Positions 43,203 through 51,891 of a DNA stretch of 64,000 nucleotides are shown here, piece after piece. A program made the translations under genes and the position numbers. The DNA is from CADEDH01 sp050330635 (GTDB lineage Bacteria > Actinomycetota > Acidimicrobiia > Acidimicrobiales > SZUA-35), in contig JBHJNQ010000001.1 in NCBI GenBank assembly GCA_050330635.1, positions 1-64,000 on the forward strand, written 5' to 3'. The notes beneath the pieces are model-generated. The model did no database searches. It saw nothing but the letters and a program-made list of their open reading frames with translations, and was not told where the DNA came from. Positions within the stretch are counted from its first letter, which is position 1. Each line of letters opens with the position of its first letter.

Positions 43203-44300
43203 CTAGCCCTCGATGCGGTACCGGAGCTCGCCCTCGATCGACCGCACGGTGGCCCGACCGGTGAGACGGAGGTGCTCCAGGTGGGCGAACGTCTCGCTGT
43301 CGGCCATCGGACCCCACGACGTGGGTTTGAACAGGTGCATCGAATACTGGGGCACCGTGAGCTCGTGACCCGGGGTGTTGGCCGCCGCCTCGATGAGCGT
43401 GTTGAGCCGCTCGTGGTGGTGCTCGACGATCTCGGTCGTCCGTTTCGACAGGTTCCCGAACTCGAGGCCGTGGGCCGGGAGCACGGTGGTCACCTCGTCG
43501 AAGGTGTGCATACGGTCGAGAGAGGTGAAGAAGTCGGCCAGCGGGTTCCGCTGGGCGGTCAGCCCCGAGATGTGGGGCGTGATCGTGGGCAGCAGGTGGT
43601 CGCCCGACACGAACAGACCCTCGGTGGGGTCGAGCAGGCACAGGTGGTCGACCGTGTGGCCCGGCGTGTGGACCGCCACCCATTCCCGGTCGCCGAGGAG
43701 CAGGACCTGACCGTCGATCACCCGCCGGGACGGCTTCGGCGGTTGCCACCGCTTGCTCATCAGCAGCGGCAGGATCCGCCACCGGAACCGCTCCCGCCAC
43801 TGGTGGTCGGGGGCCGGTCCGCCCCACGGCACCGGCCGGTCCCACGGGGAGTGGCGTTCCCGGTTCATCAACCGCATCAGGGCCTTCTCGATGCGGCCCA
43901 TCTGCACGTCGTAGTCGTCGGAGGCCACCACCTCCCGCACGAGGTCGTCCTCCTCGTGGGGATCCCAGTAGGTCTTGAAGTTCTCGTGGGTGACGAGTTC
44001 GGCCCCGGTGGCGGCCCTGATCCGCTGGGCCGCCCCGTAATGGTCGGGATGGGAGTGGGTCACGACGACCGTGTGGACCCGGCGCAGGGGTAGGGCGGCC
44101 TTGTCGAGCTTGTCGACGAGGATCTTCCACGAGCTGCTGCTGGGCATCCCGGGATCGATGAGGGCGACGCCCTGGCTGTCCTCGACGGCGTAGCAGTTGA
44201 CGTGCCCCAGCCCGGGCATGTCGAGGGGAAGCTGGATGCGGTACACGCCCGAAGCCAGCTCGGTCACCTCGTCGATCGGTGGTCGGCGTTCCTCGCGCAT
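43203..44300 (-). CDS. Metallo-beta-lactamase-fold hydrolase
   Basis: A 365-residue MBL protein. VVVTHSHPDHYGAAQRIRA is the His-x-His-x-Asp-His site, followed by HTPGHTVDHLCL and SGDHLLPTI for the other metal ligands, and VLPAHGLEFG for the last His. The C-terminal helical extension of about 90 residues with ATVRSIEGELRYRIEG is a winged-helix-like domain common in the LACTB2-related branch. It probably hydrolyses a thioester or phosphodiester. The ATG at 44300 has GGGGAG 8 nt upstream. Its stop abuts the LigB remnant. Confidence 0.85.
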   Translation of the reverse strand: MREERRPPIDEVTELASGVYRIQLPLDMPGLGHVNCYAVEDSQGVALIDPGMPSSSSWKILVDKLDKAALPLRRVHTVVVTHSHPDHYGAAQRIRAATGAELVTHENFKTYWDPHEEDDLVREVVASDDYDVQMGRIEKALMRLMNRERHSPWDRPVPWGGPAPDHQWRERFRWRILPLLMSKRWQPPKPSRRVIDGQVLLLGDREWVAVHTPGHTVDHLCLLDPTEGLFVSGDHLLPTITPHISGLTAQRNPLADFFTSLDRMHTFDEVTTVLPAHGLEFGNLSKRTTEIVEHHHERLNTLIEAAANTPGHELTVPQYSMHLFKPTSWGPMADSETFAHLEHLRLTGRATVRSIEGELRYRIEG

Positions 44301-44385
44301 CGTGCTCACTCCCCAGACGGTAGGCGCCCGCCGGGGCCGGGAGCGAACCCATTGGGGCCCACCCGACGGCGGAGGGCCGACCGCG

Positions 44386-45741
44386 CTACGTCGGTTGGGG
44401 TCGGCGATCCGCCTGGAGGAGGGCGGCGAGAGCCCCGTCGTCGAGGGCTTCATCGACGGCTCCCACCAGATGAGCGACGTCGTCATCGCTGGTGGCCAGG
44501 TTGAGGCAGCCCAACCCGTAGCCCGGCAGGTAGACCTGGCGGTCGAGGAGTCGACGCTGGAGATCGTCCATCACGGCCGCCTCGGCCGGGCCGAGGTGGG
44601 CCTGGCGGTAGCCGACGACGGGTCGGCCGTGGGGGTGGAGACGGAACAACGAACCGTGCCCGGTGACCTGCCAGTCGAGCCCCCGGCGCTCGAAGACGGC
44701 CCGCAGCCCGTGGCGGACCCCGTCGCCCATCTCCTCGAGGCGGCGGAACGAGCCCTCGTCGAGCTGGCGGAGGCAGGCCACACCGGCCGTCATCGACACC
44801 GGGTTGGCCGAGAAGGTGCCCCCGGAGGGGACGGGGGCCCGGGGTCCCTCGCCGGCGGCGAACACGTCCATCACCTCGGCCCGGCCGCCGACGGCGCCCA
44901 CCGGAAACCCACCGCCGATGATCTTGGCCAACGCCGTCAGGTCGGGCTCGATGCCGAGCCGACCCTGGTTGCCGGCCAGGCCGAGGCGGAACGTGATGAC
45001 CTCGTCCATGATCACGAGGGCCCCCACCGACCGGGCCGAGGCGAACACGGAGGCCACGAAGTCGGGGTCGATGTCGGGGAGGCCGACCCGGCTGGGATGG
45101 GTGTCGATCAGCACCGCGGCCAGGCGTTCCCCGCACCGGTCGATGACCGACCGGGCGGTGGCGGCGTCGTTGAAGGCCAGGACGGCCACCTCGTCGGCCA
45201 CCGAGGCCGGGGTGCCCCCGGCGTACAGGACGGCGGCCGGTGCCTCGGCCGGCCCCCACGTGTCGGGATCGGCGCCGAGCGACGTCTCCACATGGTCGTA
45301 GGAGCCGTGGTAGGCGCCCTCGAGCTTGGCCACCATCGGTCGTCCGGTGAATGCCCGGGCCGCCTTGATGGCGCTCATCACCGCCTCGGTCCCGGAGTTG
45401 CAGAACCGGATCCGCTCGATCGACGGCACCCGGTCGCACAGCAGCTCGGCCAGCTCGATCTCCACCTCGGTGCCCATGGCGAAGGCCGTGCCCCGCCCCA
45501 GCTGGGCGGTGACGGCCTCGGTGACGGCGGGGTGGGCGTGACCGAGGATGATCGAGGTGAAGTTGTTGTTGGCGTCGAGGTAGCGGTGGCCGTCGACGTC
45601 GGTCACCCACGCCCCCTCCCCCCGCTCCACGTAGATCGGGTGGGGGCGGATCCGGGCCAGGCCGCGCGACAACCCGTCGGGGATCGACCGCTTACCCCGC
45701 CGGTGGAGTCCGGCCGAACGCGACGACGGATCGGGGTACAT
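44386..45741 (-). CDS. Class III aminotransferase, glutamate-1-semialdehyde aminomutase-like
   Basis: A 451-residue PLP enzyme. FCNSGTEAVMSAIKAARAFT and EGAYHGSYDHV bind the cofactor phosphate and ring, VIMDEVITFRLG has the Asp for the pyridine nitrogen, and LTALAKIIGGGFPVGAVGG carries the catalytic Lys. The layout resembles HemL, but the protein lies away from haem genes and has an extended N-terminus, so it may be a catabolic aminomutase or aminotransferase. ATG 45741 is divergent from the glucosidase start across 51 bp. Confidence 0.8.
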   Translation of the reverse strand: MYPDPSSRSAGLHRRGKRSIPDGLSRGLARIRPHPIYVERGEGAWVTDVDGHRYLDANNNFTSIILGHAHPAVTEAVTAQLGRGTAFAMGTEVEIELAELLCDRVPSIERIRFCNSGTEAVMSAIKAARAFTGRPMVAKLEGAYHGSYDHVETSLGADPDTWGPAEAPAAVLYAGGTPASVADEVAVLAFNDAATARSVIDRCGERLAAVLIDTHPSRVGLPDIDPDFVASVFASARSVGALVIMDEVITFRLGLAGNQGRLGIEPDLTALAKIIGGGFPVGAVGGRAEVMDVFAAGEGPRAPVPSGGTFSANPVSMTAGVACLRQLDEGSFRRLEEMGDGVRHGLRAVFERRGLDWQVTGHGSLFRLHPHGRPVVGYRQAHLGPAEAAVMDDLQRRLLDRQVYLPGYGLGCLNLATSDDDVAHLVGAVDEALDDGALAALLQADRRPQPT

Positions 45742-45792
45742 GGTGAGCCCAACGGTACCCCCTGGCGGACCGCCTCGTAGACTGCGCCGGCG

Positions 45793-47103
45793 ATGGCCCC
45801 CGTCGATCCCACGTCGTTCCCCCCGGACTTCGTCTGGGGAGCCGCCACCTCCTCCTACCAGATCGAGGGGGCGGTCGACGCCGACGGTCGCAGCGAGAGC
45901 ATCTGGGACCGCTTCTGCCGGCGCCCGGGTGCCATCAGCGACGGATCGGACGGGTCGGTGGCGTGCGACCACTACCACCGCATGGCCGACGACGTGGCGT
46001 TGATGGCCGACCTCGGACTCGGCGCCTACCGGTTCTCGGTGGCGTGGCCCCGGATCGTCCCCGACGGGGTGGGCGACGTCAACGAGACGGCCCTCGACTT
46101 CTACGACCGGCTCGTCGACGCACTCCTGGCCGCCGGCATCGCCCCCTACGCCACCCTCTATCACTGGGACCTCCCGCAGGTCCTGGAGGACGGCGGCGGC
46201 TGGACCAACCGGGCCACCGCCGACGCCTTCGCCGCCTACACCGAGGCGGTGGTGGCCCGCCTCGGCGATCGGGTGGCATCGTGGGCCACCCTCAACGAGC
46301 CGTTCGTGTCGGCCAGCCACGGCTACCGCAACGGGTGGCACGCCCCCGGCCGCACCTCCCTCCCGGATGCCCTGGCCGCCGCCCACCATCTCCTGCTGGC
46401 CCACGGCCAGGGTCTCGAGGTGGTGCGGGCCCTCGCCCCCGGGGCCGAGGCCGGCATCGTGCTCAACTTCACCCCCGTCGTCCCCGCCGACGACGAGGCG
46501 GTCGGCGCCGCCGCCGTCGTCGACGGCTGGGAGAACCGGTGGTACGTCGAGCCCCTGGCCGGCACGGGCTACCCCCAGGACACCGCCACCGCCCTCGGCT
46601 GGGACGGGGCCGAGGTCGTCGACGGCGACCTCCAGCTCATCGCCGCCCCCATCGACGTGCTCGGCGTCAACTACTACACCCGCCAGCTCATCGACCGGAA
46701 CGGCGAGCTGGCGCCACCCCGCCTCCCCGTCACCGACATGGACTGGGAGATCGACCCTCCCAGCCTCGGGGGCCTCCTCCGCCGCCTCCACCGCGAGCAT
46801 CGCTTCGACCGGTACCTGATCACCGAGAACGGCATGGCGGCCCCCGACGAGGCCGACGGCGGCGGCTTCGTCGACGACGGCGACCGCATCGCCTACCTCG
46901 ACGCCCACCTGGCCGAGGTGGCGGCGGCCCGGGCCGACGGGGTACCCGTCGACGGCTACTTCGCCTGGTCGCTGTTCGACAACTTCGAGTGGGCGTTCGG
47001 CTACGAGAAGCGGTTCGGGCTGGTCAGGGTCGACTACGACACGCTGGTCCGCACCCCCAAGGCCAGCGCCCTCTGGTACCGCGACCTGATCACCGCCACC
47101 TGA
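45793..47103 (+). CDS. GH1 beta-glucosidase
   Basis: A 436-residue family 1 glycosidase. It begins FPPDFVWGAATSSYQIEGAV; the acid/base Glu169 is in WATLNEPFVS and the nucleophile Glu345 in YLITENGMA. YHWDLPQVLEDGGGW and AWSLFDNFEWAFGYEKRFGL are further hallmarks. It has no signal peptide, so it cleaves imported beta-glucosides in the cytoplasm. Only 51 bp separate it from the divergent aminomutase-like gene. Its stop lies in a three-copy 14-bp repeat. Confidence 0.92.
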   Translation: MAPVDPTSFPPDFVWGAATSSYQIEGAVDADGRSESIWDRFCRRPGAISDGSDGSVACDHYHRMADDVALMADLGLGAYRFSVAWPRIVPDGVGDVNETALDFYDRLVDALLAAGIAPYATLYHWDLPQVLEDGGGWTNRATADAFAAYTEAVVARLGDRVASWATLNEPFVSASHGYRNGWHAPGRTSLPDALAAAHHLLLAHGQGLEVVRALAPGAEAGIVLNFTPVVPADDEAVGAAAVVDGWENRWYVEPLAGTGYPQDTATALGWDGAEVVDGDLQLIAAPIDVLGVNYYTRQLIDRNGELAPPRLPVTDMDWEIDPPSLGGLLRRLHREHRFDRYLITENGMAAPDEADGGGFVDDGDRIAYLDAHLAEVAAARADGVPVDGYFAWSLFDNFEWAFGYEKRFGLVRVDYDTLVRTPKASALWYRDLITAT

Positions 47104-47125
47104 TCACCGCCAGCTGATCACCGCC
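47086..47125. repeat. Three-copy 14-bp tandem repeat over the GH1 stop codon
   Basis: CTGATCACCGCC recurs at 47086, 47100 and 47114 with a 14-nt period and one or two changed bases between copies. The first copy encodes the last residues (LITAT) and the second contains the TGA stop (47101-47103). Each copy includes the palindrome TGATCA. Confidence 0.7.
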
Positions 47126-47140
47126 GCCGGGTCGGACGGC

Positions 47141-47467
47141 TCAGCGACAGTCGGTGGCGACGGCGAGGGCGGCACAGATCGCGCTCATCCGCTGCTCGCT
47201 CAGCATGCCGAGGCGCTCGACGAACATGGCCACCGAGACCGACTCCACCGAGTCGAGATTCACGGCGCTCCGGCGCACGATCGGGTCCTCACCTGGTTCG
47301 AGGACGACCTCGCTCGGCAGGCCCCGGATCGTCGTCGTGCACGGCGCCACCAGGGCCCGCCGCAGGCGAGGGATGGCCGCATTGCGAGACAGGACGACCA
47401 CCGGCCGGCGACCGACCTCGGGCGGCTCGCACCACCACACCTCGCCTCGTCTCGGAGGATCGGTCAC
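47141..47467 (-). CDS. MazF/PemK-family toxin, third module
   Basis: A 108-residue toxin: DPPRRGEVWWCEPPEVGRR, then PVVVLSRNAAIPRLRRALVA, SEVVLEPGEDPIVRRSAVNL and a C-terminal helix ending in AVATDCR. The RRGEVWW start and RSAVNLDSVESV strand fit the actinobacterial MazF group. The GTG at 47467 overlaps the antitoxin stop (GTGA), so the pair is coupled. Confidence 0.85.
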   Translation of the reverse strand: MTDPPRRGEVWWCEPPEVGRRPVVVLSRNAAIPRLRRALVAPCTTTIRGLPSEVVLEPGEDPIVRRSAVNLDSVESVSVAMFVERLGMLSEQRMSAICAALAVATDCR

Positions 47468-47703
47468 GTCGCCGCTGCGGCGCGGCGGAACGAGTCGAGG
47501 TCGCCCCACTCGTCGGGTTCGTCGGGCGGGTGCGCCTCATAGGCAATGGCATAGGCCTCGTCGATCTCAGCCGACCGGTGGCATGCGAGCAGCGCCCCCA
47601 GTGCGTCGTCGATCAACTGGGCGTCGGGGATGCCGGCCCGGATGCGCCGGGCCTCGGCGAGGAGGTCGGCGTCGACCGTCGTGCTGATCCGGGTTCGTGC
47701 CAT
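47464..47703 (-). CDS. Antitoxin of the third MazEF-like module
   Basis: A 79-residue protein. TRISTTVDADLLAEARRIRA is the DNA-binding strand and first helix of a ribbon-helix-helix or VapB-like antitoxin, then PDAQLIDDALGALLACHRSA forms the second helix. The acidic tail (HPPDEPDEWGDLDSFRR) is the toxin-binding part. Unlike the two modules near the tRNA, this one lies among intact chromosomal genes. Confidence 0.8.
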   Translation of the reverse strand: MARTRISTTVDADLLAEARRIRAGIPDAQLIDDALGALLACHRSAEIDEAYAIAYEAHPPDEPDEWGDLDSFRRAAAAT

Positions 47704-47748
47704 GCCACAACTATGCCACCAACGTGGCAGAGAAGGGTGTGGCGAACG

Positions 47749-48120
47749 TCACAGCGTGTCGAACAGCGATCGTTGGGGGGCGGGGGCGCCGCAGAACTGG
47801 CAGTTCACGACCCGAGGACCGACCTTGGCCCCGCAGGCGCATTCGGCGGCCACGCCCTGGTGGCGGCCGTCGACCCGGCCGTCGCGCTCGTCGATCTCCA
47901 CCAGCTTGGCCGTCAGGGCCGCCCCATCGAGACCGGTGGCAGCGGCCAGCAGCTCCCACAGGGCGTGGTTGACCAGGACGAGCCGATCGATCCGCCCGTG
48001 GAGCTCGTCGATGTCGTCCTGATTGCGCTGGAACTGGCGATGCCCGTTCTCCTCGGCCATCGTCACCCGCTTGGCCGTCTGACGTATCCGGTGGTGCTGG
48101 TACAGGTCGAACAGGGCCAC
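47749..48120 (-). CDS. Small coiled-coil protein with C-terminal zinc ribbon
   Basis: A roughly 123-residue protein from a GTG at 48120. The N-terminal 80 residues are helical with heptad-like Asp, Arg and Leu spacing (NQDDIDELHGRIDRLVLVN). The C-terminus has ECACGAKV and NCQFCGAPAPQRSLF, a four-cysteine zinc ribbon. No family is recognised. The start is uncertain because the frame stays open upstream and no ribosome site is seen. The helicase at 48220 is divergent. Confidence 0.55.
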   Translation of the reverse strand: MALFDLYQHHRIRQTAKRVTMAEENGHRQFQRNQDDIDELHGRIDRLVLVNHALWELLAAATGLDGAALTAKLVEIDERDGRVDGRHQGVAAECACGAKVGPRVVNCQFCGAPAPQRSLFDTL

Positions 48121-48219
48121 GGACGATGCATCGACACCCGGGCCTCGCCCCTTGACCGGGCAAGGGAAATCGACGGGTGCGGCGGCAACGTCACCCCGGC
48201 TTGGCAGAATCGGTCGGCC

Positions 48220-49890
48220 ATGTCGAGCCTCCCGTCCCGCACCTCGCCGCCACGTCAACGCAGTCGCACCCTCCGACTCCGCCCCTGGCAGCGCCAGGCC
48301 CTCGACGCCTACCAGCACAGCCCCCGCCCCGATTTCCTGGCCGTGGCCACCCCCGGGGCGGGCAAGACGATGTTCGCCCTCACCGCCGCCCGTCTCACCC
48401 TGCCCCAACTCTCGGGCCGTCTGGTGGTGGTGGCACCGACCCGCCACCTGAAACACCAGTGGGCCACCGCAGCCGAGCGGTTCGGGCTGCACCTCGACAT
48501 CGACTGGTCACCCCAGGACCGCCTCCCGGCCGACGTGCACGGCATCGTCACCACCTACCAGCAGGTGGCGACGACGGCGCCCGAGATCCAGCTGCTGGGG
48601 GCCGGTGGCATGGCCATCCTCGACGAGGTCCACCACGCCGGCGACGACCTGGCGTGGGGCGACGGGGTCATCACCGCCTTCGGTGAGTCGGCCCGCCGCC
48701 TCGCCCTGTCGGGCACCCCGTTCCGCAGCGACACGGCCGCCATCCCGTTCCTCCGCTACGTCGGCAACGTCGTCGTGCCCGACGTCGAGTACGGCTACGG
48801 CGAGGCCCTGAGCGACGGCGGGGTGGTCCGTCCCGTCTACTTCCCCCGCTACGGCGGCCACATGGAGTGGACGGCCCCCGACGGGGCCGAACTGGCGGCC
48901 ACCTTCGACGACCCCCTCCCCCGCTCGCTGGCCAACCAGCGGTTGCGGGCCGCGCTCAGCCTCGACGGCGAGTGGCTACCGACCGTGATCGGGCACGCCC
49001 ACCGCCAGTTGATGGAGATCCGCCAGAGCCACGTCGACGCCGGCGGCCTCGTGATCGCCACCGACCAGGACCACGCCCACGCCATCGCCCGCCTCCTGCG
49101 CGACCGGTTCCGGGTGCTGGCCACGGTGGCGGTGTCGGAAGACGCCGACGCCTCGGCCAAGATCGAGCGCTTCACCACCAACGTCGACCCGTGGATCGTG
49201 GCCGTGCGGATGGTGTCGGAAGGAGTCGACATCCCCCGCCTCCGGGTCGGCGTCCACGCCACCACCACCACCACCGAGCTGTTCTTCCGCCAGGCGGTGG
49301 GGCGCATCGTCCGCCACACCGGGGGCCGGGGGCGGGCCTACATGTTCGTCCCCGACGACGCCCGGCTCCGGCATTTCGCCGCCACCATCGCCGAGACCCG
49401 CCGCCACCGCCTCGACCGCATCCTCGACGACGACCGCATGGTCGAGCGGGCCGACGACGACCGCCACGGTGACGACCAGCAGCTGTCGTTGTTCGCCGTC
49501 CACTCCTCGACGGCGGTGGAGGCCCCGCCCGACAACGTCGACGACATCTTCGCCCAGCTCGACGAGGCCGGCATGCCCGACGGCACCGCCCACGATGACG
49601 ACCCGGCCCTGACCATCGATCTGACCACCCTGCCCCCCATGGGGGTGGGCACGGCCGATCTGAACAGCCGGGAGGAACGGGAGCGTCAGCGCAGCATCAA
49701 CGCCCGCTGGGCCCGCGACCTCGCCACCCTCACCGGGATGGGCCACGCCAAGGTCAACGCCGAACTGAACCGACGGTCGGGCGTTGGCAAGGTGTCGGAG
49801 GCCACGGTCCGCCAGCTCGAGAAGCGGGCCAGCGTCGCCGCCGAATGGTTCGCGGCCGAACGCCGCCGCCACACCGTCCGCCCACGCTGA
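48220..49890 (+). CDS. DEAD/DEAH-box superfamily 2 helicase
   Basis: A 556-residue SF2 helicase. LRPWQRQALDAYQH is the Q-like motif, ATPGAGKTMFALTAARL motif I, MAILDEVHHAG motif II (DEVH) and LALSGTPFRSD motif III. In the second RecA lobe VSEGVDIPRLRV and FFRQAVGRIVRHT are motifs V and VI. The last 130 residues carry a helical domain (NSREERERQRSINARWARDL, then MGHAKVNAELNRRSGVGKV) that may bind DNA. The form resembles RadD-type repair helicases. The ATG at 48220 is the first in-frame start past the antisense zinc-ribbon gene. Confidence 0.85.
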   Translation: MSSLPSRTSPPRQRSRTLRLRPWQRQALDAYQHSPRPDFLAVATPGAGKTMFALTAARLTLPQLSGRLVVVAPTRHLKHQWATAAERFGLHLDIDWSPQDRLPADVHGIVTTYQQVATTAPEIQLLGAGGMAILDEVHHAGDDLAWGDGVITAFGESARRLALSGTPFRSDTAAIPFLRYVGNVVVPDVEYGYGEALSDGGVVRPVYFPRYGGHMEWTAPDGAELAATFDDPLPRSLANQRLRAALSLDGEWLPTVIGHAHRQLMEIRQSHVDAGGLVIATDQDHAHAIARLLRDRFRVLATVAVSEDADASAKIERFTTNVDPWIVAVRMVSEGVDIPRLRVGVHATTTTTELFFRQAVGRIVRHTGGRGRAYMFVPDDARLRHFAATIAETRRHRLDRILDDDRMVERADDDRHGDDQQLSLFAVHSSTAVEAPPDNVDDIFAQLDEAGMPDGTAHDDDPALTIDLTTLPPMGVGTADLNSREERERQRSINARWARDLATLTGMGHAKVNAELNRRSGVGKVSEATVRQLEKRASVAAEWFAAERRRHTVRPR

Positions 49891-49992
49891 GCGCAAGCTC
49901 GGGCACCGCTCGGCAGGCGGGCCGGCCCGGTGGGCGGCACCGACCAGAGGCGACTTCGATGGCCCAGGCCCGGCCAGGCTAGGTTCGGCGTC

Positions 49993-51423
49993 ATGTTCAT
50001 CGCAGGTGAGTGGGTCGACGCCGCCTCCGGCACGACCTTCGTCGTGACCAACCCCGCCACGGGGGAGCAGATCGGGTCGATGCCGGACGGTGGGGCCGCC
50101 GACGCCGAGGCCGCCATCGGCGCCGCCGACGCCGCCTTCGCCTCGTGGTCCCGCACCACGCCCTACCAGCGGGCCGACATCCTGCTGCGGGCCTGGCAGC
50201 TGATGACGGAGCGGGCGGATGAGCTGGCCCGCCTGATGACCACCGAGCAGGGCAAGCCCCTGCGGGCCAGCACCTTCGAGGTCGGCTACGCCGCCGACTT
50301 CATCCGCTGGTACGCCGAGGAGGCCCGCCGCATCGGGGGCGAGTGGCTCCCGTCGGGACGGCCCGACCAGCGGTTCCTGTCGGTCAAGCAGCCGGTGGGG
50401 GTGGTGGCCATGGTCACCCCGTGGAACTACCCCATCTCGATGCTGACGCGGAAGATGGCGCCCGCCCTGGCCGCCGGTTGCACCCTCGTGCTCAAGCCGG
50501 CCGAGGCCACCCCGCTGTGCGCCAAGGCCACGTTCGACATCTTCACCGAGGCCGGGGTTCCCCCGGGGGTGATCAACCTGGTCACGGCGGCCGATCCGGT
50601 ACCGATCGGCGACGTGTTCACCAGCGACCCCCGGGTCAGGAAGCTGACGTTCACCGGGTCGACGGCGGTCGGTCGGCTCCTCGCCTCCAAGGCGGCGGGT
50701 TCGCTCCAGCGGGTGTCGGTGGAGCTCGGGGGTCACGCCCCGTTCATCGTGTACCCCGACGCCGACCCCGACAACGCGGCCAAGGGGGCGGCCGCCCTCA
50801 AGTTCCTCAACGCCGGTCAGGCCTGCATCAGCCCCAACCGGCTCTACGTCCACCGCCACGCCGCCGAGGCGTTCACCACCACGCTGACCAAGCGGGTGGC
50901 GGCCCTGGTGACCGGCAACGGGATGGAGGACGGGGTCGGCGTGGGACCTCTCGTCGACGACGCCGCGGTGGAGAAGGTGGCGGCCCAGGTCGACGACGCC
51001 CAGGCCAAGGGGGCGGGGGTACCGATCGGCGGCTATCGGCTGACCGACGGCGGTCTCGACCAGGGCTTCTTCTACGCTCCCACCGTGCTGACGGGGGTGA
51101 CCACCGACATGGTCGTGTACCGGGAGGAGACATTCGGTCCGGTGGCCCCCGTTGTCGTCTACGACGACGTCGACGAGGTGATCGAGATGGCCAACGACAC
51201 CCACTACGGCCTGGCCGCCTACGTCTACACCGAGAGCCTGAAGACGGCGCTGTCGGCGTTCGAGGCCCTCCGGTTCGGGATCATCGGCATCAACGACGTC
51301 AATCCCACCTCGGCCTCGGTGCCCTTCGGTGGCATGAAGGACTCCGGACTGGGCCGCGAGGGCGGTCACGAGGGCCTCGACGAGTACCTGGAGACCAAGA
51401 CGGCCGGTATCTCCCTCCGCTGA
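49993..51423 (+). CDS. NAD(P)-dependent aldehyde dehydrogenase (succinate-semialdehyde type)
   Basis: A 476-residue aldehyde dehydrogenase. The catalytic Cys278 lies in NAGQACISPNRLYV, the general base Glu244 in VSVELGGHAPFIV, and VTPWNYPISMLTRKMAPAL binds the cofactor. EEARRIGGEWLPS and the single Cys-Ile-Ser after the nucleophile resemble GabD-like succinate-semialdehyde dehydrogenases. TAGGTT lies 7 nt before the ATG and no ribosome site is present, so the message may be leaderless; the in-frame start at 49930 would add unconserved residues. Confidence 0.88.
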   Translation: MFIAGEWVDAASGTTFVVTNPATGEQIGSMPDGGAADAEAAIGAADAAFASWSRTTPYQRADILLRAWQLMTERADELARLMTTEQGKPLRASTFEVGYAADFIRWYAEEARRIGGEWLPSGRPDQRFLSVKQPVGVVAMVTPWNYPISMLTRKMAPALAAGCTLVLKPAEATPLCAKATFDIFTEAGVPPGVINLVTAADPVPIGDVFTSDPRVRKLTFTGSTAVGRLLASKAAGSLQRVSVELGGHAPFIVYPDADPDNAAKGAAALKFLNAGQACISPNRLYVHRHAAEAFTTTLTKRVAALVTGNGMEDGVGVGPLVDDAAVEKVAAQVDDAQAKGAGVPIGGYRLTDGGLDQGFFYAPTVLTGVTTDMVVYREETFGPVAPVVVYDDVDEVIEMANDTHYGLAAYVYTESLKTALSAFEALRFGIIGINDVNPTSASVPFGGMKDSGLGREGGHEGLDEYLETKTAGISLR

Positions 51424-51474
51424 TTCCCCCCGCCGAGCGCCCCCCGCCCCCGAGCGGCGGGCCGAGGCGCGGGG

Positions 51475-51882
51475 TCAGCCGGCGACGTCGGGTCCGGCGG
51501 AGAGGATCTCGAAGGTGACGATGCAGCGGTGGTCGTCGACCATGGCTTGGCGGTACTCGTCCCAGTCGGGGTGCTCGCCCCGGAGGGTCCGGTAGTACTC
51601 GACGAGGGTGTCCAGGGCCTCGGGCAGCGACGTGACGGTGGCCCGGCAGTTCAACTGCACCCAGCGCCCCAACCACTTGTCGGGAAACACGCACAGCGAG
51701 GTGTGGGGATCCCGCCGCAGGTGGCCGACCTTGTAGGCCGTCTCCCGGGTGCTCATGACGACCCGGTCGTCGACGACGGCCACCGTCACCGGGGCCATGG
51801 CCGGGGCCCCGTTGGCCCGGGTGGTGAGGATCACCGCCCGGCTGTTGTGGCGTACGTACTCGAGTGCGGCGTCGGCATCCAT
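51475..51882 (-). CDS. PPOX-class F420/FMN-binding split-barrel protein
   Basis: A 135-residue split-barrel protein: DAALEYVRHNSRAVILTTRA, then MAPVTVAVVDDRVVMSTRET, YKVGHLRRDPHTSLCVF and WVQLNCRATV. This fits the actinobacterial PPOX-class group that binds F420 or FMN and includes F420-dependent biliverdin or fatty-acid reductases. ATG 51882 has TAGCGT 6 nt upstream; the preceding in-frame GTG at 51885 is less likely. It lies 9 nt from the MFS gene stop. Confidence 0.82.
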   Translation of the reverse strand: MDADAALEYVRHNSRAVILTTRANGAPAMAPVTVAVVDDRVVMSTRETAYKVGHLRRDPHTSLCVFPDKWLGRWVQLNCRATVTSLPEALDTLVEYYRTLRGEHPDWDEYRQAMVDDHRCIVTFEILSAGPDVAG

Positions 51883-51891
51883 CACCGCACG

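Noticed and set aside
44386..46908. 840-codon frame suggesting a fusion upstream of the aminomutase-like enzyme
   Set aside because: The extra 389 codons are antisense to the GH1 glucosidase and carry no motif; the enzyme starts at 45741.
48976..51369. 797-codon antisense frame over the helicase and aldehyde dehydrogenase
   Set aside because: Shadow composition; the sense proteins are complete and conserved.
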